From the NCBI GenBank assembly GCA_016288815.1, contig JAEELF010000030.1:1-64000 (forward strand): a DNA stretch of 64,000 nt. The letters are read 5' to 3'. Positions 8,062 to 14,522 of this stretch are shown in pieces. The stretch comes from Ruminococcus sp. (GTDB lineage: Bacteria > Bacillota > Clostridia > Oscillospirales > Ruminococcaceae). The position numbers were made by a program, and so were the translations under genes. How positions within the stretch are numbered: the stretch's first letter is position 1; each line of letters starts with the position of its first letter. The notes beneath the pieces are model-generated. The model saw only the letters and a list, made by a program, of their open reading frames with translations, ran no database searches and was not told where the DNA came from.

Positions 8062-8793
8062 TCAGTTCTCCTTGCCGATAGCGTTGCGTATCGCACGCAG
8101 CTCCTCGGCGGTAAGCTCACGGAACGTGCCCGGCTTGAGCATTCCCAGACGCAGGGGCCCGATGCTTATGCGGCGGAGCCTTGCGACTTCAAGTCCCACT
8201 GCCTCGCACATTCGGCGTATCTGGCGGTTGCGTCCCTCTTTTATAGTTATCAGCATGACTACCCTGCCCGGCTCCTTCTCCTTCACGACGACCGTCGCAG
8301 GGAGCGTCTTCTTGCCGTCGATGATGACGCCGTCCGAGAGCTGCACGAGCTGGTCGTCGGTGACGTCCGGGCGGACGGTCACGCGGTAGGTCTTGGTGAT
8401 GTGGCGGCTCGGGTGCATTATACTGTTCGCGAACTCGCCGTCGTTGGTGAACAGGAGCAGTCCCTCGGAGTTGCGGTCGAGGCGTCCTACTGGGTAGACG
8501 CGCTCCTCGACGCCGTCAAGAAGATCCATGACACAGCGTCTGTCGAGCTCGTCGGAGACCGTCGTGACGTAGCCGCGGGGCTTGTTCATCATTATGTATA
8601 TGAAATTCTTCTTTCTCGGCAGCACAAGGCGCTCGCCGTCTACGGTGAGGAGGTCCTTGAAGCCGCATTTGTCGCCGAGCTTGACGGGGTGACCGTTCAG
8701 CTTTACCCTGCCCTTCGTTATGAGCTCCTCTGCCTTGCGGCGGGAGCAGTAGCCGCAGTCGGCTATCATTTTCTGTATCCTAATCTTTTCCAC
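8062..8793 (-). CDS. rluB: 23S rRNA pseudouridine synthase, RluB/RsuA type
   Basis: 243 residues from a GTG at 8793, after which the sequence EKIRIQKMIADCGYCSRRKAE begins the S4 RNA-binding domain (about 1-60). The catalytic domain contains GRLDRNSEGLLLFTNDGEF (the catalytic Asp in the GRLD motif) and KEGRNRQIRRM, both diagnostic of the RsuA/RluB family. It modifies a uridine of large-subunit rRNA. RluB lies directly downstream of the scpA-scpB-type operon in many Firmicutes, as it does here. Confidence 0.9.
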   Translation of the reverse strand: MEKIRIQKMIADCGYCSRRKAEELITKGRVKLNGHPVKLGDKCGFKDLLTVDGERLVLPRKKNFIYIMMNKPRGYVTTVSDELDRRCVMDLLDGVEERVYPVGRLDRNSEGLLLFTNDGEFANSIMHPSRHITKTYRVTVRPDVTDDQLVQLSDGVIIDGKKTLPATVVVKEKEPGRVVMLITIKEGRNRQIRRMCEAVGLEVARLRRISIGPLRLGMLKPGTFRELTAEELRAIRNAIGKEN

Positions 8794-8809
8794 TTTTTCT
8801 CCGTTCCGC

Positions 8810-9961
8810 TCAGGAGAACAGCCTCCCGAGGCGTGATAGTAATGTATCAAGTATGCTCCGGCGCGCTTTCGCGGGAGCTTTTTTTGCTGTGATGTCCTCC
8901 GCCGCAAAGAGCGGTATCCGGCGTACCTCCCTGCCGTTCAGCGATATGCTGAGCTGCGCGAGCTCCTCCCCCGCAGCTACGGGTGCGTATGCGAACGGGG
9001 AGGATATGACTGTGTATGTGAAGTCTCCGGGAAGGGCATCTGTTGTCGTCACGGTGACGGGCTCGCCGTCCGTGACAAGGCGCACGGAGCCGGTGTCCGC
9101 GCCGACGAGCGGCATGGTGAGCTCCTCCGGGAGCTGCGGCTCTGTGATATTTGCCTGCGCGAAGCCGTAGCTGTACAGCGCGATGTGGTCGTTCCAGTCG
9201 TCGGGCGCATTGAGCGTCACGCAGATGAGGTCCTTGCCGTCACGTTCGCACGCCGACACGAGGCAGCGTCCGGCTTCGTCCGTAAAGCCCGTTTTTACGC
9301 CGTATACGCCGTCGTACAGCGACAGCAGGCGGTTGGTGTTCCTCAGGCGGCGGACGTAGGGCGGGCAGCCGTAGCTGACCGTCATGCTCGTCTGGGAGCA
9401 GATCTCCCGGAATTCCGGCTGCTTCAGCGCCTCGCGGGCAAGCAGCGCCATGTCGTATGCGCTGGAGCCGTGTCCCTTGCCTTCAAGCCCTGAGGGCGTG
9501 ACGAAAAATGTCCGCGACAGTCCGAGGACGCGGGCTTTTTCGTTCATCATGTCCACAAACGCTTCGATGCTGCCTGCTACCCGCACGGCTGCTGCGTTAG
9601 CGGCGTCGTTGCCGGACGGCAGGAGCATCCCGCAGCACAGGGCGTACTTCGTGACGGTGTCGCCCTCCTGCAAGCCCATTGATGAGCCTTCCACGCGGAT
9701 AGCCTGACTGTCCGCTGTGAATTCGCTGTACAGGTCGCCGCTCTCAAGGGTGAGGAGCACTGTCATTATCTTCGTGGTGCTCGCCATGGGGAGCTTGGTG
9801 TCGCTGTTCTTAGAGAAGATTACCTCGCCGGTGTCGGCTGAGATCAGCACCGCCGCTCTCGCGGATACCTCCGGGGCTTCCTCCGCGTAGACCTCGACCG
9901 GCTCGGCTCCTGCGAAAAACAGGAACAGCGCCGCTATGACTGCTGTGATAGTTCTTTTCAT
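8810..9961 (-). CDS. D-alanyl-D-alanine carboxypeptidase (PBP5/DacF type, S11)
   Basis: 383 residues; ATG at 9961 with GGAGG 8 nt upstream. A signal peptide (about 1-26, ending VYA) directs export. The three penicillin-binding motifs are present: S61-T-T-K64, SGN (in LLPSGNDAANA) and KTG (in GVKTGFTDEAG). It trims the terminal D-Ala of peptidoglycan stem peptides. A C-terminal beta domain and a final amphipathic stretch (RRSILDTLLSRLGRLF) fit the membrane-anchoring helix of this class. In clostridia genes next to scpAB and gerW are often DacF/DacB types linked to spore cortex, but vegetative use is equally possible. Confidence 0.92.
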   Translation of the reverse strand: MKRTITAVIAALFLFFAGAEPVEVYAEEAPEVSARAAVLISADTGEVIFSKNSDTKLPMASTTKIMTVLLTLESGDLYSEFTADSQAIRVEGSSMGLQEGDTVTKYALCCGMLLPSGNDAANAAAVRVAGSIEAFVDMMNEKARVLGLSRTFFVTPSGLEGKGHGSSAYDMALLAREALKQPEFREICSQTSMTVSYGCPPYVRRLRNTNRLLSLYDGVYGVKTGFTDEAGRCLVSACERDGKDLICVTLNAPDDWNDHIALYSYGFAQANITEPQLPEELTMPLVGADTGSVRLVTDGEPVTVTTTDALPGDFTYTVISSPFAYAPVAAGEELAQLSISLNGREVRRIPLFAAEDITAKKAPAKARRSILDTLLSRLGRLFS

Positions 9962-10023
9962 TCCGCGCACCTCCGCACTTTACTATATTTTAGTGTATGC
10001 GTGCGCGCGGACAGGTATGTCTG

Positions 10024-10443
10024 TCAGTCGTTAAGGACTACGCCTGCGTCCTCTGCGGGGACGTCCTTGCCCTTCTTCTTGCTTACAAAGCCGCTGACCT
10101 TGTCGATGATGCCCGGCACCTTCTCGATAGCCGTGCTGATCGGGTCGGTGGAGACCTCCATGGAGACCATTTTTGCGGTGCCGTCCGGTGAGATCACGAG
10201 GAAGCCCTCGGGCTTGATCGTCACGCCCGCGCCTGCGCCGCCGCCGAAAAGATCCTTGTCGTACTTCGAGGGAAGGTCGGAGCCGCCCGATGCAAAACCG
10301 TAGCTTACCTTGGATACGGGGATTATGGTGGTGCCGTCGTCGAGCTTTATCGGGTCGCCGATTATTGCGTTGACGTCCGCCATTTCCTTTATCTTTTCCA
10401 TCGAGATACCTAAAAGGTCGCTTACAGGTGTCTTGTTGTTCAT
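10024..10443 (-). CDS. gerW: Spore germination/coat protein GerW (YtfJ)
   Basis: 139 residues matching GerW: an N-terminal helix followed by the glycine-rich core VSYGFASGGSD and FGGGAGAGVTIKPEGFLVI, then a Lys-rich tail. In Bacillus this protein is needed for lysozyme-resistant spores and for germination. It lies 5 bp after the DUF2953 gene, the same pairing (YtfI-YtfJ) seen in B. subtilis, which strengthens both calls. Confidence 0.9.
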   Translation of the reverse strand: MNNKTPVSDLLGISMEKIKEMADVNAIIGDPIKLDDGTTIIPVSKVSYGFASGGSDLPSKYDKDLFGGGAGAGVTIKPEGFLVISPDGTAKMVSMEVSTDPISTAIEKVPGIIDKVSGFVSKKKGKDVPAEDAGVVLND

Positions 10444-10448
10444 ATTGA

Positions 10449-11381
10449 TTACCTCACTTCTGCCTCTCGGCTTGTTTTATTCGATTTTTCTGCGGCTTTA
10501 CGCGCTTTTCTGCGGCGCAGCCGGTCGGGTATGAATACCTTGAAGATGTATGTTATCAGGAACCAGAGTCCCGCTATAACCACTGTGCAGGGTCGGAATC
10601 TCAGCTTTGCGCCGGCGTCCCAGCGGGAGTCGTCCAGCGCGAAGCCCGCGTTCACATCGACCGTTTTCAGCCGGACTGTGAAGAGCTCGCTCAGCTGCGC
10701 CAGTCCGTTGTAGACCGCGGCGCACATCTTTCCGTAGGACAGCGCGCACTTATGGGCGTCGTCGTCTGCGATGATGAAGTCGATGAAGACGTCGTCGAAG
10801 TGGAAGCCCTTGAATATCTTCAGCAGCGGGCGCTGCGCCTGCTCCCATATCCCGACGATGAATTCGATCTTCTCGCTCAGGGGCTTCTTTTCTTCCTCAT
10901 CATCGTCGGAGGAGGAGTGCTTGTCCTTCTTCTTTTTCTTCTTTTTGCCGGTGTCTTCGTCCTCGCCGTCGTCGGGGAAGAGGTCATCGGTGTCCGTGAC
11001 GGGCTCGTCCGCGGGAATGGCGTCTGCGGCTCCTGAGACTTCCGGAAGGTCTGCCGCGTCGTCCTGCACTGCGGGGAGGGCTTCCTCCGGGGGAAGCTCT
11101 GCCGGCAGGAGCTCTGCGGGCTCGTCCTTTTTCTTTCGCTTCTTCTCTGCCTTCGGCGGCCTTGGCTTCTTCGGCTTTTTCGGCTTGGCTCTTCGCTTTT
11201 TCAGCCAACCCATCACGCCTCCGCCGCCGGAGTCCATGACGTTGATGAACCAGTATTTGACCTTGTAGCTCAGCTTCCCGCCGATGTAGCTCGCTTCCGC
11301 GCTCACCGGCAAGATCAGCACGAGCACTATCAGCCCTAAAACGGCAAGAAGTATCCACAGCAGAATTTTCAGTACGATCAT
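10449..11381 (-). CDS. DUF2953 (YtfI-like) membrane protein with a long charged insert
   Basis: 310 residues; AAGGAG 8 nt before the ATG. An N-terminal transmembrane helix (about 3-25) is followed by a strongly basic Lys/Pro segment and an acidic segment ending in a Lys/Asp/Glu run (about 60-165). The DUF2953 core (about 170-275) has FHFDDVFIDFIIADDDAHKC and FRPCTVVI. A second hydrophobic stretch lies near 275-290. The low-complexity insert is much longer than in B. subtilis YtfI. Paired with gerW; probably sporulation-linked. Confidence 0.8.
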   Translation of the reverse strand: MIVLKILLWILLAVLGLIVLVLILPVSAEASYIGGKLSYKVKYWFINVMDSGGGGVMGWLKKRRAKPKKPKKPRPPKAEKKRKKKDEPAELLPAELPPEEALPAVQDDAADLPEVSGAADAIPADEPVTDTDDLFPDDGEDEDTGKKKKKKKDKHSSSDDDEEEKKPLSEKIEFIVGIWEQAQRPLLKIFKGFHFDDVFIDFIIADDDAHKCALSYGKMCAAVYNGLAQLSELFTVRLKTVDVNAGFALDDSRWDAGAKLRFRPCTVVIAGLWFLITYIFKVFIPDRLRRRKARKAAEKSNKTSREAEVR

Positions 11382-11398
11382 TCCTGCCGCTCCTTTCG

Positions 11399-11980
11399 TC
11401 AGGTTTGGGGTATGTCCGCGTCCTCTACAAACGGTATCTCCTGCTCCGGGTCGAGCTCCGTTATCTCGCCCTTGCCCGGAAGCGGCGGGAGCTCTGTCAC
11501 CGAGCTGAGCCCGAAGCTCCTCAGAAATACCGCGGTGGTGCGGTAGACTATCGGTTTGCCGGGGACGTCAAGACGCCCCGCCTCCTCGACGAGCCCCTTT
11601 TCTACGAGGTTGTTGATGACAGATGAGCTGTCTATCCCTCGCACGTTCTCTACAAAGCCCTTTGAAACGGGCTGATTATAGGCGATTATCGTCAGCGCCT
11701 CCATTGCGGCGTTCGAGAGAGGCGTGCTCCGCTTGGTCTCGAGGGCTGCGCGTATCTGCGGGGCGTATTCCTCCCGCGTACACATCTGGTAGCTGCTGTC
11801 CAGCTTCTTTATGCAGATGCCGCTGCCGCAGTCGTCGTAGCGGTCGTTCAGCAGCTTTATCATCGACGGGAGCGTGCCCACGTCTATGCCGCTCGCCTGC
11901 GACAGGCGGTATATCTCTATCGGCTCGCCGCTCGCGAAGAGGATGGCCTCTACTGCGCCGAGCTTTTCTTTGATCTCCAT
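11399..11980 (-). CDS. scpB: Segregation and condensation protein B
   Basis: 193 residues with two winged-helix domains. Recognisable segments are AVEAILFASGEPIEI at the N-terminus and AMEALTIIAYNQPVSK followed by VRGIDSSSVINNLVEKGLV. ScpB dimers bind ScpA in the SMC condensin complex that organises the chromosome. The start overlaps the end of scpA by 31 bp. The acidic C-terminal tail is typical. Confidence 0.95.
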   Translation of the reverse strand: MEIKEKLGAVEAILFASGEPIEIYRLSQASGIDVGTLPSMIKLLNDRYDDCGSGICIKKLDSSYQMCTREEYAPQIRAALETKRSTPLSNAAMEALTIIAYNQPVSKGFVENVRGIDSSSVINNLVEKGLVEEAGRLDVPGKPIVYRTTAVFLRSFGLSSVTELPPLPGKGEITELDPEQEIPFVEDADIPQT

Positions 11981-12705
11981 GCTTTCCTTGAACCGTCCTT
12001 TCTTCCCTTGAAGAAGACTATCAGATTATCCTCGCTTATCCCTATCCTGCCCGAGCGCGTAAGCTCGAGCACTGCAAGAAAGGTCGCGACCCGCGCCGAG
12101 CGGTCGGTCACGCCGTCGTAGAGCTTGTCCATGTAGACCTCGCCGGTCTCGTACAGCTCGCGGAGGATATGCACTACCTTCGTGAGCACCGATACTATCC
12201 TGCGCTTCACGACGGAGTTTATCTTGCCCTCGATGCGGAGCTTCTGCTCGCCCTGCCGGAGCGTTTTTCCCGCTATTGCGCTGTATGCAAGCGCAAGGCG
12301 TTCGGGCTCGTGGACGAGGGAGTAGGTCATGTCTGCCTTTATCTTCATCGGCTGGCGGACATAGATGTCCCCGCCGGAATAGCGCTCCGCGAGGCTCGCG
12401 GCGGCTATCTTGCACAGTGAATACTCGATGAGGGCGCCCTCGAGCTCCTTCTTCATCTGCTCCGCCTCCTCGGGCTGCGGGAGCAGTGAGGCGGTCTTTA
12501 TATAAATGAGGCGCGCTGCCATTTCGAGAAATTCGCCTGCCAGCTCGAGATCCTGCTCGTGTGCCTGCTCGATGTACAGGAGGTACTGCTCGAGCAGCTT
12601 CGAGATCTCGATGTCGCAGATGTTTAGCTTGTGCTTCGCGATAAGGCTCAGAAGGAGGTCGAGGGGTCCCTCGAAGACCTCGAGCCGGAAGTTTATCTGC
12701 TCCAT
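11950..12705 (-). CDS. scpA: Segregation and condensation protein A
   Basis: 251 residues, kleisin subunit of SMC-ScpAB. The N-terminal motif FRLEVFEGPLDLLLSLIAKH is diagnostic and binds the SMC neck. The C-terminal winged helix binds the SMC head. The ATG at 12705 overlaps the stop of the M50 protease gene (TGATG), so start choice rests on coupling and the conserved N-terminus rather than a strong Shine-Dalgarno site. Confidence 0.95.
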   Translation of the reverse strand: MEQINFRLEVFEGPLDLLLSLIAKHKLNICDIEISKLLEQYLLYIEQAHEQDLELAGEFLEMAARLIYIKTASLLPQPEEAEQMKKELEGALIEYSLCKIAAASLAERYSGGDIYVRQPMKIKADMTYSLVHEPERLALAYSAIAGKTLRQGEQKLRIEGKINSVVKRRIVSVLTKVVHILRELYETGEVYMDKLYDGVTDRSARVATFLAVLELTRSGRIGISEDNLIVFFKGRKDGSRKAWRSKKSSAQ

Positions 12706-13391
12706 CAATAGCCCCACTTTGCCTTAGGTATCCACGACACGGTCTTCCACAGGAGGTCGCTGACCGCGCTGCGGGCGTAGTACAGCGGATTGAAGCGTGA
12801 GGGGATATAGGTCAGCACTAAGATGAACACGAAGAAGCCTATCGAGACCTCGCGCTGGTGCTGGTAGAACCAGCGGTCGAACTTGTCGGAGGTGAAGTAT
12901 CTCAGTACGTTGAAGCCGTCGAGCGGCGGGACGGGTATGAGGTTGAACAGCGCCAGTCCGATGTTGACCTGGAAGAGGTACTGGAGGAGTATTATCACGC
13001 ACAGGAGCGGGGTCACCTTCGCGCTGTAGAGCGCTTCCATGCCCGAGCGGGTGCAGAGTATTATCGCGTAGGCAAGTCCTGCAAGGTAGGCTGCGATGAG
13101 ATTGGAGACAGGTCCGGCGAGCGCTGTGAGCGCAAAGCCTGCACGGTATTTCTTCATGCGGACAGGGTTGACCGGGACAGGCTTCGCCCAGCCGAAGCCT
13201 GTGAATATCATCAGCAGCGAGCCGAGCGGGTCAAGGTGCGCCATCGGGTTCAGGCTTATGCGTCCCTGACGCTCTGCGGTGTCGTCGCCGAGCCATTTCG
13301 CCATGAGCGCGTGGGCGCTCTCGTGTATCGGTATCACGAGGAGAAGCGTTGCTATCCTCGCAAAATAGGACAAGACGTCGTATATATCCAT
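12705..13391 (-). CDS. Site-2-protease-family zinc metalloprotease (M50)
   Basis: 228 residues, several membrane spans. The zinc site is HESAH (about residue 23-27) with the third ligand in PPLDGFNVL. The segment DPLGSLLMIFTGFGWAKPVPVN is typical of the compact M50 branch that often precedes scpAB. These proteases cut transmembrane helices of regulatory proteins; the substrate is unknown. First gene of the leftward train, 43 bp from its promoter. Confidence 0.9.
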   Translation of the reverse strand: MDIYDVLSYFARIATLLLVIPIHESAHALMAKWLGDDTAERQGRISLNPMAHLDPLGSLLMIFTGFGWAKPVPVNPVRMKKYRAGFALTALAGPVSNLIAAYLAGLAYAIILCTRSGMEALYSAKVTPLLCVIILLQYLFQVNIGLALFNLIPVPPLDGFNVLRYFTSDKFDRWFYQHQREVSIGFFVFILVLTYIPSRFNPLYYARSAVSDLLWKTVSWIPKAKWGY

Positions 13392-13433
13392 AATGTTCCT
13401 TTCTCGTCGGGTACTTATACTTATACAAATTAT

Positions 13434-13462
13434 ATTATACTACATCGTGCTAAATATTTCAA
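13434..13462 (-). promoter_or_regulatory. Promoter of the M50-scpA-scpB gene train
   Basis: On the minus strand TTGAAA (13462-13457), 17-nt spacer, TATAAT (13439-13434). It is the only clear promoter seen upstream of the train; internal gaps are mostly under 30 bp. Confidence 0.75.
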
Positions 13463-13520
13463 GTAAAATATCAAATTTCAGGGCGGGCAAAAATTTTTTT
13501 CACTTTTTTTCAAAAAAGGC

Positions 13521-13549
13521 TTGCTTTTTTTCTCAAGATGTGTTAGAAT
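13521..13549 (+). promoter_or_regulatory. Promoter of rpmB
   Basis: TTGCTT (13521-13526), 17-nt spacer, TAGAAT (13544-13549), 60 bp before the rpmB start. Confidence 0.65.
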
Positions 13550-13608
13550 AATCATGTTGTCTTAATTTTTAAGAATTATTATGATCACAGATAAGGAGGT
13601 GCAGCCTA

Positions 13609-13794
13609 ATGGCAAAATGTGATATCTGCGGTAAGGGTGTAACATTCGGTATCAAGGTGTCCCACTCACACAGACGCACTAACAGAACATGGAAGCCTAA
13701 CGTAAAGCGTATCAAGGCTATCGTCAAGGGTACTCCTTGTCATATCCACGTTTGCTCCAGATGCCTGCGTTCCGGCAAGGTCGAGAGAGCTTAA
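13609..13794 (+). CDS. rpmB: 50S ribosomal protein L28
   Basis: 61 residues, full length for the zinc-binding form. CDIC near the N-terminus and CSRC near the C-terminus supply four cysteines. GVTFGIKVSHSHRRTNRTWKPN is the conserved core. RBS AAGGAGG precedes the ATG by 8 nt. Single-gene unit with its own promoter and terminator. In B. subtilis rpmB lies beside spoVM; here it is about 45 kb away. Confidence 0.97.
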   Translation: MAKCDICGKGVTFGIKVSHSHRRTNRTWKPNVKRIKAIVKGTPCHIHVCSRCLRSGKVERA

Positions 13795-13808
13795 TCGTGC
13801 AGTTTATG

Positions 13809-13839
13809 AAGACGTCTCCGTTCGGAGGCGTCTTTTTTT
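13809..13839 (+). terminator. Terminator of rpmB
   Basis: GACGTCTCC (13811-13819) pairs with GGAGGCGTC (13824-13832, one G-U pair), followed by a T run to 13839. Confidence 0.85.
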
Positions 13840-14522
13840 GTGCGAAATTATTTGTAGGGGCTGCCTTTGGCAGCCCGCAGGTCATCCCGTTTCCCGCGGA
13901 CGCCCAAAGGACGCCCCTGCAAAAGTGTTCCGTATGCGATGTGCGAGTATGGGCGTTGTTAAGGGTGAGCGAGCGGAGCAAGCGGCAACGTGTCCGCCAG
14001 CGCGGGCTCCGCGCACCAAAGGGACAACCTCCCGGCGGAGGGGCTCTGATATTATGCCGGCTGCCCCTCCTCCGTGCGGTTTTCCCTTTGGTAATCCTTT
14101 TCCCCTCACCTCCTCCCCGCCGTGAGTCTCCTTCCTTCGCGAACACCTACGGTGTCGCTGGCAAGGTCGTGGCGTGATTTGCGGGACGGTTGTCCGCAAA
14201 AAATGCGGGCGCACGGAATGCGCCCCTACAGGACGTTGCGGGTGGTTTGTGCGTGTGGCGCGGGACGCCGGATGTAAATGGGGGCGTCGAGGACGCCGTC
14301 CCCTACAGATGAGTTGGAAGATGTGCGTTAGGGGTGGGTGAAGGTGGCTTTTGGGGCGGCATTGGCATATTCGCACAAAAATCGCGCGGGAGGTGCCTTT
14401 CTGCCTTGTTTAAAAGGTCGTTTTGTCCCGCTAAATTGTAAATTTTCCGTGATTCCCTTTACTTTCAGCTCGAAAAGTTTTAAACTATACTTTGGAAAAT
14501 TACAAAAGTGAGGTAATCATGC
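13840..14522. repeat. Repeat-rich non-coding region upstream of the GH9 cellulase
   Basis: Nearly 700 bp with no credible gene; the ORFs here lack ribosome sites and have biased composition. It holds several decayed copies of a GC-rich hairpin unit built around TGTAGGGG...CGCCCCTACA: at 13852-13876, 13909-13920, 14200-14230 and 14280-14310. The last 80 bp before the cellulase is AT-rich and contains TATACT near 14486, a possible -10. Similar hairpin units recur at about 21.85, 28.5 and 32.8 kb. Confidence 0.55.

Noticed and set aside
13840-14500. CRISPR array or coding genes in the repeat-rich gap before GH9
   Set aside because: Repeat units are irregular in length and spacing, with no constant spacer size; ORFs there lack ribosome sites and families.
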